Shown piece after piece: positions 11,363-21,100 of a DNA stretch of 27,269 bases; the stretch's first letter is position 1; each line of letters begins with the position of its first letter. The translations under genes and the position numbers were made by a program. The notes under the pieces were generated by a model. It worked only from the letters and a program-made list of their open reading frames with translations. It had not been told where the DNA came from and did no database searches. The DNA comes from a virus. The DNA is taken from positions 1 to 27,269 of the IMG/VR virus record IMGVR_UViG_3300009104_000100; one strand, 5' to 3'.

Positions 11363-12219
11363 GCGAAGAAGTGATGGAAGAAACTGCAACAGAAGAAACT
11401 CTGGCTGTTGAGGAAGAAAGCACAACAGAAGAGACTGAAGAAAGTAAAGAAGAATCAACTAACTGGAGGGAATTGATTCAGGATGAAAAGCTACGGAAAC
11501 ACGCTGAAAGATTCACTACCCCGGATGCTTTGGTTCAAGCTAATGTGGATTTTCGCCAAAAAGTTTCCAAGGCTGTGGTCTTACCGGGTAAAAACGCTTC
11601 TGAAGATGAAGTCTCGGCATTTAGGAAAGCAATAGGTGTTCCTGATTCTGAAGATGGGTATGAATTTCCACAAGCTGTAGATGGACAAGAGTTGCCGGAA
11701 GAAACGATAGCCGCCCAGAAGGAATGGGGTAAATTGTTTCAGGACAACAATATTTCCAAGACAGCGGCGAAGAATATTTTATCTGCTTATGAACAATTCA
11801 AGGTTTCTGAAGCTGAAGCGAGATTGAAAGCTGATGAAGAATTTGCGGAAGAAACCCGGGAATATCTTAAATCCCAGTGGAAGGATGAATATGATAAGAA
11901 CCTTATTATAGCATCCAAAGCTGGAGAACAGGTATTTGGGGATATGTATGAGGATGTTAAAAAGATAGAAACCAAGGATGGTAAGTTCATTATGGATCAT
12001 CCTGCTATTGCCATGGCTTTTGCCAAGATAGGAAGGGAAATGGGTGAAGGTGTTTTAGGAGAAGCACTTTCAGACGATCAAAAGGATTCTCTGAAAGATC
12101 AGGTTGATACTGCTAGAGCCAAGAGAAATGAAGCTCATGCAAAAGGTAATAATAAGGAAGCAAGAAAATGGGATCAAAGAGAAAGGGAACTTCTGGAAAA
12201 ATTATATCCGACTGCATAA
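11359..12219 (+). CDS. Capsid assembly scaffolding protein
   Basis: 286 codons, directly upstream of the capsid gene. It is highly acidic at the N-terminus (EEVMEETATEETLAVEEEST), with helices through the middle and charged coiled-coil sequence at the end (KEARKWDQRERELLEKLYP). The segment FRKAIGVPDSEDGYEF followed by EWGKLFQDNNISKTAA resembles the conserved region of phage scaffold proteins (a VPDxxDGYE motif). It should guide capsid protein assembly and then leave the procapsid. AAGG lies before the start, which overlaps the previous stop. Confidence 0.85.
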   Translation: MSEEVMEETATEETLAVEEESTTEETEESKEESTNWRELIQDEKLRKHAERFTTPDALVQANVDFRQKVSKAVVLPGKNASEDEVSAFRKAIGVPDSEDGYEFPQAVDGQELPEETIAAQKEWGKLFQDNNISKTAAKNILSAYEQFKVSEAEARLKADEEFAEETREYLKSQWKDEYDKNLIIASKAGEQVFGDMYEDVKKIETKDGKFIMDHPAIAMAFAKIGREMGEGVLGEALSDDQKDSLKDQVDTARAKRNEAHAKGNNKEARKWDQRERELLEKLYPTA

Positions 12220-12255
12220 AAACGTTTGAAAATAATATAAATTGTTGATAGTTTA

Positions 12256-12295
12256 ATGCTAGGAGTTGTGTGCATCCGCACACGACTCCTAGCAT
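12256..12295 (+). other. Strong 18-bp hairpin between scaffold and capsid genes
   Basis: ATGCTAGGAGTTGTGTGC (12256-12273) pairs with 12278-12295 across 18 bp, with one G-U pair and a four-base ATCC loop. No T-run follows, so it is not a standard terminator. It is well placed to separate or stabilise the capsid mRNA, for instance as an RNase III site. Confidence 0.75.
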
Positions 12296-12357
12296 GGTGG
12301 CTACCCGGATTCCCGGCCCCGCCAAAAAGTAGTAAAAAAATCCGCATGACCGATGCC

Positions 12358-12410
12358 CCACTAGACGTATAAACGGCCCCTTCTAGGCTTCCCGTCTACT
12401 GAAATAGTGG
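12358..12410 (+). promoter_or_regulatory. Possible structured leader of the capsid mRNA
   Basis: CCAC (12358-12361) with GTGG (12407-12410) and TAGACG (12362-12367) with CGTCTA (12393-12398) form a 10-bp arm with an 8-nt bulge. It lies about 56 nt before the capsid start. Together with the hairpin at 12256 it fills most of the 247-bp gap. Function unknown. Confidence 0.4.
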
Positions 12411-12466
12411 CTTCCAGAGGACTTGCACATTAAAAAGTTCTTTAAATTCACTATGGAGATAGACGA

Positions 12467-13372
12467 ATGTCCACTTCAGTAAATAATGCTTTTATCACGC
12501 AATATGAGCGTGATGTCCATGATGTGTTCCAGTTAAATGGATCACGCATGAAACCTTCTGTTCGTTTTAAATCAGGAGTAAATGGTTCTAGCACTACATT
12601 CCAGAAAATCGGAAAAGGTACTGCTACAACTAAAGCTCGTCACGGCACAATCACTCCCATGAACCAAACCCACACGGCGATCAGTTGTTCGTTGAGTGAT
12701 TTTTATGCGGGTGATTGGGTTGATAAACTCGATGAAGCGAAGGTCAACATTGATGAGCGCATGGCGATTGCCCGAGGTGGTGCAATGGCTCTGGGCCGAA
12801 AAGTTGATAGTCAAATTTTTACCACGCTTGATGCGACATCTCAAAGTGCGGTTTCAATTACTGTAACTTCTTTTGCCGCTGTTAAGAATGGTCTTCTTCA
12901 AATGGTAGGTGATACGATTCGACTGGACTCTTATGAGCCCGGACGAATGTATGGTGTTCTCTCCCCGGTTGGTTGGGAAAGAGCAATGTCAATAGATTCT
13001 TTTGCTAGGGCTGAATATGTTGGTCCGGAAGGAATGGAATATACCAAAGGGGCTCCTATGGGCGCACCTCGATTCAAGGACTGGATGGGCATCAAATGGA
13101 TGGTTCATTCTGCCAACCCGGGAGTAGGTACTTCAACTTCCAAGATTTTTGTATGGAATCAGGATGCGGTTGGATATGCCGCTGGAGATGTCCCTGCCAA
13201 CCTCGCTGGAACAATGTCCGGTGAATCAAGTGTTGGTGCGGATATTACTTGGCATGGTGACAGGGCCGCTTGGTTTATTAATCATGCAATGTCCGGCGGT
13301 TCAGCAATGATTGATGATACGGGTGTTATCGAAGGAAACATGGATGACACTGCCGCTCTTGCAACCTCTTAA
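12467..13372 (+). CDS. Major capsid protein (BPP-1-like)
   Basis: 301 codons. GGAG lies 9 nt before the ATG. The N-terminal half, with GSRMKPSVRFKSGVNGSSTT, FQKIGKGTATTKARHG and LSDFYAGDWVDKLDEAK, matches my recollection of the capsid family of BPP-1-like podoviruses. In that family a conserved FQK-x-G-x-G segment and a LSDxYAGDWVDKLDE helix region are seen. The lack of a T7 gp10-like sequence is normal for this group. It forms the icosahedral shell, assembling on the scaffold encoded upstream and joining the portal at one vertex. Confidence 0.9.
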   Translation: MSTSVNNAFITQYERDVHDVFQLNGSRMKPSVRFKSGVNGSSTTFQKIGKGTATTKARHGTITPMNQTHTAISCSLSDFYAGDWVDKLDEAKVNIDERMAIARGGAMALGRKVDSQIFTTLDATSQSAVSITVTSFAAVKNGLLQMVGDTIRLDSYEPGRMYGVLSPVGWERAMSIDSFARAEYVGPEGMEYTKGAPMGAPRFKDWMGIKWMVHSANPGVGTSTSKIFVWNQDAVGYAAGDVPANLAGTMSGESSVGADITWHGDRAAWFINHAMSGGSAMIDDTGVIEGNMDDTAALATS

Positions 13373-13390
13373 TCTTGGAGATTTAATATT

Positions 13391-13681
13391 ATGGCTTATA
13401 CATCAGGTAATTTGGTTCTTATCGGCGGTGGGAATGGTTATAACCATTACCGATATGACACTTTAGACGCACATACGACTGTGGATGGTGCGGGATATTT
13501 CAACAATGATGATGATGATCTTAACCTTGCAGTGGGTGACATCATTGATGTTGTTGTTTGGTCTACTGCCATCCGTACCGGGACTATCAGTACATACGGC
13601 TCACACGTTGTAAATGCTGTTTCTTCTGGTTCTGTTGATTGTTCTAATGTCACTGCTGGAACTGTTACCGACAGTGACTAA
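13391..13681 (+). CDS. Probable capsid decoration/stabilisation protein, 96 aa
   Basis: 18 bp after the capsid gene, with TTGGAG before the ATG, and followed by a terminator, so it is expressed with the capsid gene. The product is rich in Gly, Asp, Val and Thr, with DAHTTVDGAGYFNNDDDDLN, then VGDIIDVVVW, a beta-rich pattern. Similar short proteins with TVDxAGYFN and VGDII segments occur next to capsid genes or inside fibre proteins of marine phages. A cement or decoration role is an inference from position and size. Confidence 0.7.
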   Translation: MAYTSGNLVLIGGGNGYNHYRYDTLDAHTTVDGAGYFNNDDDDLNLAVGDIIDVVVWSTAIRTGTISTYGSHVVNAVSSGSVDCSNVTAGTVTDSD

Positions 13682-13688
13682 CCTTATG

Positions 13689-13717
13689 AGTGGCCCTCTT
13701 TATGGGGGCCACTTTTT
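13689..13717 (+). terminator. Rho-independent terminator after the capsid pair
   Basis: GTGGCCC (13690-13696) pairs with GGGCCAC (13706-13712), extended by an A-T and a C-G pair, and is followed by TTTTT (13713-13717) and more Ts. It is a clear intrinsic terminator just past the stop at 13681. It would limit readthrough from the highly needed capsid message into the tail genes. Confidence 0.88.
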
Positions 13718-13796
13718 AGTTTTACCCTTCCTGTTCAGGCAAGGCATATATTCTATTTGCAATGTTTGAATACTGTTCATCTTTAATGGAGTTTTT

Positions 13797-14276
13797 ATGA
13801 GCGACCATAGAGCATTAGCACATAAGTTAACACGGAGCGAAGATGGGACTTTTGGCAGTAGTTGGAATTATACCTGTGATCAACATCCTTTAAATTATTG
13901 TTTGGAGCCTAATTATTTTTCGTCTTTGATTGGTAATTTTTTAATTGGAGACACTTTAAGGCTTACTGAAATCCGTGATGATCGTGTGTATTCAACGTGT
14001 CTGGTTATGATTGTGTTTAAGGATACATTAGTGGGCGAAGTGGAAGTGCAAAAGATTTCTGACATTGTTACTTTTAAACATACAATTCCCGCTAAGAAAG
14101 AAGAAAAGGTAGAACCTATTCCAGAATATATCAAGGGTGATGGGCAAGTGGAATGGGACTACAAGAAAAGAATTTATCAGATTAAAGAACAGGGCATGGT
14201 TATAGCTGAAACCAAGAATAAACAAACGGCCCATGCCATTGCCCGTGGAGATAAACCTATTCCGGTAGCTTGCTAA
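13797..14276 (+). CDS. Hypothetical protein, 159 aa, between capsid and tail genes
   Basis: GGAG lies shortly before the ATG. The N-terminal half has CDQHPLNYCLEPNYFSSLIG and GDTLRLTEIRDDRVYSTCLV, a beta-rich region. A Lys/Glu linker follows, then a C-terminal domain WDYKKRIYQIKEQGMVIAET, which looks like a small three-strand fold. No family recognised. Position between the capsid and tail tubular genes suggests a minor virion, connector or completion protein. Confidence 0.7.
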   Translation: MSDHRALAHKLTRSEDGTFGSSWNYTCDQHPLNYCLEPNYFSSLIGNFLIGDTLRLTEIRDDRVYSTCLVMIVFKDTLVGEVEVQKISDIVTFKHTIPAKKEEKVEPIPEYIKGDGQVEWDYKKRIYQIKEQGMVIAETKNKQTAHAIARGDKPIPVAC

Positions 14277-14870
14277 ATGCCAAGTAAAGTGGATGTTGCA
14301 AACAGAGCATTGCGAATGGTTGGTGCGACAAGAATAACTTCTTTCACTCAAGGAACACCAAGCGCAAATGCTGTGAATGATATTTATGATGAAGTCTTAA
14401 AAGAATTACTGGCTTCTGCTGAATGGAAGTTTGCCAAAAAAAGGTCAAATTTGGCTCGGTCTTCTACGACTCCAGTTTATGAATATGATTACGCTTACGC
14501 TCTGCCATCAGACTGGTTGAGAACTGTTGATGTTCACAACAATGATAATGGCATAGGTAATTTTAAATATAGGGAAGCACAGGTTGGATCTCAAAATGTT
14601 TTAGAGACAAACGAAGAACAGGTTTATTTAACTTATGTTTATTTTGAACAAGATCCAAACTTGATGACCCCAACTTTCAGGACTGCTTTATCTACTGCTT
14701 TGGGCAGAGATTTAGCAGTACCTTTAAGTGAGTCTGGAACACTTCAGACAAGATTGGAAAGTCGAGCAACTCGATCCCTGTTTAAAGCAATGTCTGTGGA
14801 TGCAATTGGATCTACACCAAAAAGCAGACCTCAAGGGTCTTGGGCAACGGCTAGATATGGGTGGAGATAG
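14277..14870 (+). CDS. Tail tubular protein A-like adaptor
   Basis: 197 codons, about the size of T7 gp11. The N-terminus VDVANRALRMVGATRITSFT, then AVNDIYDEVLKELLASAEWK and KKRSNLARSS, are typical of the tail tubular protein A family: a helix bundle, the W-x-F/A box and a strand with YAYALPSDWLR. It forms the ring that joins portal to the tail nozzle. The ATG follows directly after the TAA of the gene before, with only a distant GGAG, so coupling is likely. Confidence 0.88.
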   Translation: MPSKVDVANRALRMVGATRITSFTQGTPSANAVNDIYDEVLKELLASAEWKFAKKRSNLARSSTTPVYEYDYAYALPSDWLRTVDVHNNDNGIGNFKYREAQVGSQNVLETNEEQVYLTYVYFEQDPNLMTPTFRTALSTALGRDLAVPLSESGTLQTRLESRATRSLFKAMSVDAIGSTPKSRPQGSWATARYGWR

Positions 14871-17357
14871 ATGCCCAAGTTACATGATTTAAAAATTAGT
14901 AGTAATACTGGGGAAATAACTCCCCGGTTACACGCAAGAGTGGATTTCAACAAGTATTCTTCCTCTTGTGAAACGATGGAAAACATGATCCCACTTGCTG
15001 AAGGTGGGGCCATGAGAAGAGCGGGAACCCGGTATGTAGCAGAGCTTAAAAGTTCCGCTGTTAAGGGAAGGTTGAAAAGGTTTGAATATTCAACCACCCA
15101 GAGCTACATCATTGAAATGGGAGAACAGGCTTTTCGGTTCTACAGGAACCAAGGCCAGATAGTTTCCCAGAACATAACAGCTTCAATAACTAACGGAACT
15201 TTTGATTCAAACATAACTGGGTGGACAGATCAATCCGGATCGGGATCATCTATCAGTCACGATTCTACCAATAACCGGATGAGTCTGGTTTCAAATGGAA
15301 CAACTAATGCTCATGCAGAACAACAAGTAACAAATTCTTCAGCAATTGAACATATTTTAAGGTTCCGGGTTTATGGATGCCCGGGAGATGTTGTTAAATT
15401 AAGAATAGGAACTTCTTCAACCGGAGCCCAGATCGTTGATGATTTTGAAGCTTCAGTCGGTTTTCACACATACGCTTTTACCGCTACGGCGGCTAACTTC
15501 TATGTGCAGTTTTTACATTCGACTGGTAAGACACTCGGCATTGATGATGTTTCGTTAATTGATAATTCCCCGGTGGAGCTAACAACTCCATATACGGAAG
15601 CACAGTTATTTAATGTTGGTGGACCCCAAAGTGCAGATGTTCTTTACTTGTTTCACGGGTTACACCCAACATACAAATTAGAAAGAAGGGGCCACTCAAC
15701 TTGGTCATTGGTAGAAGTTGCTTGGCAAGACGGCCCTTGGGACGAAGTAAACACTACTTCAACAACATTAACTCCTTCAGCCACTTCAGGGTTGGGAGTT
15801 ACCACAACCGCTTCTTCAACTACCGGGATCAATGGAGGAGATGGTTTCAAAAGTACAGACGTTGGTAGGTTGGTCCGAATCGACAATCCTTCATCTGGGG
15901 TAGATTGGGGATGGGGGATTATAACCGAGTACACATCAACTACTGCTGTGAAGGTAGATATTAAAAGGAATTTTTTAAGCACCAATGCGGATACCCGGTG
16001 GAGACTGGGATCTTGGTCTGAAACGACAGGTTATCCGGCTGTTGGTGCTTTTTATGAACAACGGTTAACAGCGGCAAATACAACGAATCAACCCCAGACG
16101 TTTTGGATGTCAAACACGGGGGATTTTGAAAATCATTCCCCGGACAGTGCAAACACATCTGGAAACTGGGATGGAACGGTACAGGATGATGATTCGATTG
16201 ATTTTGAAATATCTGCCGATAATGTTAACGCTATTAGATGGTTGTCGGCTGGAGAGGATACCCTTTCCATTGGGACTTCTGGGGGTGAGTGGATACCGAA
16301 GTCGGACGGGATTGTTTTAACCCCGTCCGACATTTCGGTACGAAGACAGACCACCCATGGTTCCGCACCGATTGATCCTGTTCGAGTAGACAACATTGTG
16401 TTGTTTACGCAAAGAGCAAAAAGAAAGATTCGGGAGTTTGGATTTACTTTTGAAACGGATGGTTTCAAAGCGTTTGACATGACCCGGCTGGCCCAACACA
16501 TTACCCGGGGAGATGTTGTTGAACTTGCTTTTGCGGAAGAACCTGATTCTCAATGTTTTGTTGTTAGAGGTGATGGACAGCTTCCTACAATGACCTTCAG
16601 GAGACAGGAAGATGTTGTTGGTTGGGCAAGACAGATATTGGGCGGGTCTTTTGGGAGTGGTAACGCTGTGGTGGAAAGTGTTGCATCCATACCGGGTACA
16701 AATGGATCAGGGCAAACGCAAGACTCAACAAACAGGGATGAAGTCTGGGTTATTGTTAAACGAACCATCAACAGTGCAACCAAAAGATATGTTGAAATGT
16801 TTGAAAGGGATTATGAACAAGGCCATGACCAAGAAGATGCCTATTATCTCGATTCGATACTGACTTATGACGGTGGATCTACATCAACGATTACGGGGTT
16901 ATCTCATCTTGAGGGTAAAACTGTGGGGGTGTATGCAGACGGAGCTATTCAGTCGGATAAAACGGTGTCGAGTGGTTCGATATCTCTTGACTCTGCCGCT
17001 TCGGTTGTTCAGGTAGGATTGCGATACGCTCATTTATATAAAACGCTAAAGATTGAAGGTGGAAACCCGGTAGGAACAGCAATTGGTAAGAAGAAAAGAA
17101 TTCATGGAATAACGGTAGCTGTGATGGATAGTCTGACTTTAAAGATAGGACCTGATACAGATAATTTGCAAAACTTGGATTTTAGAAAGATATCAGATCC
17201 TATGGATTCAGTAGCCCCTTTGTTTACAGGGGAAAAATTTATTGAGTTTGAAGGAGACTGGGAAACAGACACACGGATGGTAATTCAAAGTGATGACCCG
17301 GCTCCTTTTGTTTTACTGGCATTGGCTCCAGAAATAGAAATTAATTCAACGGTGTAA
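14871..17357 (+). CDS. Tail tubular protein B-like nozzle protein
   Basis: 828 codons, similar in size to T7 gp12 (about 794). The N-terminus (NTGEITPRLHARVDFNKYSS, then MENMIPLAEGGAMRRAGTRY) is the signature start of this tail nozzle family. The residues after about 120 form beta-rich insertions with many Thr and Ser, including TNSSAIEHILRFRVYGCPGD, which resembles a carbohydrate-binding-like beta-sandwich. It forms the tail nozzle with the A-like adaptor. GGTGGAG precedes the start. Confidence 0.88.
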   Translation: MPKLHDLKISSNTGEITPRLHARVDFNKYSSSCETMENMIPLAEGGAMRRAGTRYVAELKSSAVKGRLKRFEYSTTQSYIIEMGEQAFRFYRNQGQIVSQNITASITNGTFDSNITGWTDQSGSGSSISHDSTNNRMSLVSNGTTNAHAEQQVTNSSAIEHILRFRVYGCPGDVVKLRIGTSSTGAQIVDDFEASVGFHTYAFTATAANFYVQFLHSTGKTLGIDDVSLIDNSPVELTTPYTEAQLFNVGGPQSADVLYLFHGLHPTYKLERRGHSTWSLVEVAWQDGPWDEVNTTSTTLTPSATSGLGVTTTASSTTGINGGDGFKSTDVGRLVRIDNPSSGVDWGWGIITEYTSTTAVKVDIKRNFLSTNADTRWRLGSWSETTGYPAVGAFYEQRLTAANTTNQPQTFWMSNTGDFENHSPDSANTSGNWDGTVQDDDSIDFEISADNVNAIRWLSAGEDTLSIGTSGGEWIPKSDGIVLTPSDISVRRQTTHGSAPIDPVRVDNIVLFTQRAKRKIREFGFTFETDGFKAFDMTRLAQHITRGDVVELAFAEEPDSQCFVVRGDGQLPTMTFRRQEDVVGWARQILGGSFGSGNAVVESVASIPGTNGSGQTQDSTNRDEVWVIVKRTINSATKRYVEMFERDYEQGHDQEDAYYLDSILTYDGGSTSTITGLSHLEGKTVGVYADGAIQSDKTVSSGSISLDSAASVVQVGLRYAHLYKTLKIEGGNPVGTAIGKKKRIHGITVAVMDSLTLKIGPDTDNLQNLDFRKISDPMDSVAPLFTGEKFIEFEGDWETDTRMVIQSDDPAPFVLLALAPEIEINSTV

Positions 17358-17360
17358 TTT

Positions 17361-18104
17361 ATGGCTAAGTGGGGTCCTATATTAATGGGTGCGGCGGTTG
17401 GAGCGGGAGTATCTGCCGCTACAGGTGGTGATCCTCTCAAGGGTGCGTTGATGGGAGGAGTTGGTGGGGCTATTGGGGGTACTGATTTTGGTGCTTTGAG
17501 TGGTACGGGTAAAGGAGTGGTTGCGGGTAAAGCTGGTGGAGCTTCTTTAGGCGGCGGTTTTACTGGTGTTGGGGCTGAATCTGCCGCTGGCTCTATGGTT
17601 ACTGGTGCAACTGGTGGTGGGACTGGTGGACTTTTCGGAATGAGTACCGGGCAACTTGTAAGTACGGCTTTTCAAGGGGCCGGGTTGCTATCTTCCGCAA
17701 GTGGACAGGCACAAAGCGGTTTGAACACAGAAGCGCAAGCAAAATTTCAAGCGCAACTTGATGAACAGCTTGGCACAAGAAAAGAAGATGAATCAGAACA
17801 AACTCAACGAGATTATTTAACGGCACGGGCCTATGACATGGGAACTCAACGCTCTTTGCTTGGGCGAAGCGGTGGGAACCCATACAAAGGGTCTTTGTTA
17901 AACGTTCAGGCCGATTATGCCGGGGAAGTTGCTTATCAATCGGCAAAGATTTTAAACCAAGGGACAGTTACTTCAACCCGATTACAAAATCGAGCCGCTT
18001 TAACAAGAATGGCTGGAACAAGTGCAAGAAGAGCCGGGTTCCAAAGAGCGGGTGGAACCGTTCTATTGGGTGGATCTCAAATGGCTTCTAACTTTTTCGT
18101 TTAA
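17361..18104 (+). CDS. Internal virion protein, gp14-like position, glycine-rich
   Basis: 247 codons. The first 100 residues are nearly all Gly, Ala, Val, Ser and Thr (for example GGDPLKGALMGGVGGAIGGT). They are weakly hydrophobic, consistent with a membrane-inserting or self-assembling head. The second half is helical, with QAKFQAQLDEQLGTRKEDES, QRSLLGRSGGNPY and a basic end (RLQNRAALTRMAGTSARRAG). Size and position before two giant genes match the smallest ejection protein of T7-like phages, which enters the host envelope first. Weak RBS. Confidence 0.75.
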   Translation: MAKWGPILMGAAVGAGVSAATGGDPLKGALMGGVGGAIGGTDFGALSGTGKGVVAGKAGGASLGGGFTGVGAESAAGSMVTGATGGGTGGLFGMSTGQLVSTAFQGAGLLSSASGQAQSGLNTEAQAKFQAQLDEQLGTRKEDESEQTQRDYLTARAYDMGTQRSLLGRSGGNPYKGSLLNVQADYAGEVAYQSAKILNQGTVTSTRLQNRAALTRMAGTSARRAGFQRAGGTVLLGGSQMASNFFV

Positions 18105-18119
18105 ACAACAGGTTTATTT

Positions 18120-21100
18120 ATGGCAAATCCTAAATTACCATCAAGAAGTAATTTTAGAACAAGAACCCGGAGAGGAGGAAGTAAAACTTTTGATGCTACG
18201 GATGTTCCTCAAGTGAGAACCAGTTCAGATCCGGGTCAATCGGCTCCCCCAAAAGGTGTTTTTGGGGAATATGAAACAGAAACTCTTGCCAGTATGGGTG
18301 AAGGTTTGATGAATTTGGGTACTCAAATTAATACAGTTAGTACCAAGCTAAAACAAAGAGAAGATGACAGATTTTTGTTGCAAGCGGAGGAAGAAATTGG
18401 AACTAGGCTTACAACTTTAAAAGATGAATCTATAGAAGCTTTGGATTTAAGTGATTCAGACAACATTAAAGGACTGAATGGCAAAGTAGAGAATTATTTA
18501 AAAGAATATGATGGAAAGGCTTCAAAGTTAAATTTAAGCCCTAATTCACTTTATAAATATGAATCTTTAAAACATAAACTAAAAAACACCTTTGCTGTAA
18601 ATATTGCGAAAGAAAAAACAGCGATAAATCATCAAAGAGATCAAGGAAGGGTTTATAGTTTATCTGATGATATTGGCCTAGATCCAGATAAGGATGTTGA
18701 CCATATAGCAGACAACTTTTCTGAATTTGATCAAGGGTTTGATTCACAATACGCATCTTTATTTGATGAAAAAATTGAGCCTGAACTAAAAAGACAAGGG
18801 AAGCAAAGAATTTTTACAAGGAAAATAGACCGCTTGTTAAATGAAGAGACTGAAAAAAATCTTTTAAAAGTTAAAAGATATTTGCATGATCCTGATGTTT
18901 GGGATCTTCAATATAAACCAGATGGAACTTTTGATAAAGATTTTTCTCAAACACTTAATTCTTATAAAGAAAGAGTCAAAGGTATAGAGAATGGAAGAAG
19001 TGATGTGCAAAAACGATTGTTGGCAGTTCCACAATTACAAAAACAAGGTATTCTTCCAACAGAAAAGGACTCTCCTATAGTTAGGGCTTTTGTGATTGAA
19101 AACAAATTGCCTGATAAGGAAGAACGAACTGAAATTGATAAACTTGATGATTATAACAAAGCAATAGGTAAATTACCAAAGGGTGAAGATGGTCAACCTA
19201 ACCCACAACAAAAAGCTATTGTAGATGAAATATTTGGTGTCACGATAGAACCAAGTGACTTTGAATTAAAACGAATCTATTTTGAACAATGGAAAAAAGA
19301 ACATCCAAAAGCGGAAGTTGAAGAAATAAAACAAATGGAAGCCTCAATAAGGGATTTACCTATGTCTCCCGAGCTTAAAGCCAAATTAAAAGTAAAAGGG
19401 GCAAAGGTAATTTCAGAAGCCGCTAAAGGTGCAGATGATACTATGGTTCAAGCTTTGGGTCTAACACCTAAACCCGATAAGTTAGAAGCAGTGAAACAGC
19501 TTCAAGCACAATTTGCTTTTTATGAAGAAAAATTTGGGACAACGATTCCTGATGAAGATAAAAAACGGGCATTTATGGAGCAGATTGGTTTAACAGAGAA
19601 AAAACTTTCTCCGGTTGAGCAATTATATAAAGATGTTTCTGATTTGAAAACAAGAGGAATCCCCGTTGATGATACAGAGGTTCAGTTATTAGCTAAACAA
19701 AAGGTAGGTTTACCTTTATCTGAAGCACAAAGAAAACAAGCTATAGAAATTGAAACACGATTAAATTCATATAAAAAAGTACAAGAAGCAAAAGGAGTAG
19801 TTGAAGGGGTTGAAGCGATTGAGGATGAAGACGTTAAAGAAAAGGTAGAACGGTTACTTAAAATTAATGTTCCACAAGATAAATTAAATTCGGTTGAGCT
19901 TTTAGCAAACAAAATCAAGTCGGCTAAAAAATTAGGAGTGGAATTCACTTCAGATCAAGAAGCAATATTATACAAACAAGCGGTAGGAACAATACCTTTA
20001 ACTAAGGAAGAAAAAGAAGAAGCCGCAAAACTTAAAGGCAGACTGAGTGCCATAGAAGAAAAATCAAAAAGTGATACTGAAAAAGAATTAGGAATTTTAA
20101 GTGATGCGGGACTGGAAGGTAAAGACAGCAAGAAAATGAATGAGCTTATTGTTCAAACATTGGGAGGTGAGGTTAATCTCGATACCGGAACTACATCCTT
20201 ACCTGCGGAAAAACGAGATTTAGCACTTAATATGCTTGTCAGAGCAGAGCAGCTTTTAAAAAATAAAAAAGCTAATAGTTTGGGTCAAGCGGTTTCAATG
20301 GCAAGAAAAGAAATAAAAATCCCTCAAGCTGTAACTGCTATTAGTATTGCGGATAAAATAATTAAAGATGCAGATGCCGAGCCACCGCCATCCAGCAGTC
20401 AATTAGAAAATGCTGAAAAAGATTTAGATAAAATCATAAAACTTGAAGATGCTACCGGATGGAAATCAGCGGCTATTAATATTTGGAATAGCACTATTGG
20501 TCAAATAAGTGAAGGTTTGATTTCTAAAGACGTTGTTAAAGCAAGACAAAAGCTGGCTCTTTTAGAAGGTGATTTTATAGCCGCTTTCAAGAGAAGTTCA
20601 AGACTTCCGGTTTGGGAGCAAAAAAGATTGGCAAGTATATTCTCTGGTCCAGCGACTTGGACAGCAGCCGGAGAAGTGCGGGAAGCTATGAAAGAAATGG
20701 ATAAAATGTTGACCGAAGAGATTACTTTCCAAAGGTCACTTTTAATTGATAAGAAAATGCCTTTTGACAAAAGGGTAGAAACGTTAAGAAGCATATCAGC
20801 ACTTGCTAGGTTTAGAAAAAGGGTAAAAGAATTTGAGATTAACCCCATATCTAAGTATCAAAATGTTAAATCAATTAAAAATGCTTCACAAAAAGAAATT
20901 ACTAATTTGGTTAATAGTATTACCGAAACAGATCTTCTGAATTGGGGAAATGAACATCCAGAAGCGTTAAAACTTTTACGGAAAAGAGTTGTACCCAGAG
21001 CCCCAAGTGAAAATAAAACAAATATAAAAAAGAAGGAAGTACCTATTAAAACGTCTAAAAATTTAACGCTTAAAGTAGTGCCTGATGAAATGTCTATAGA

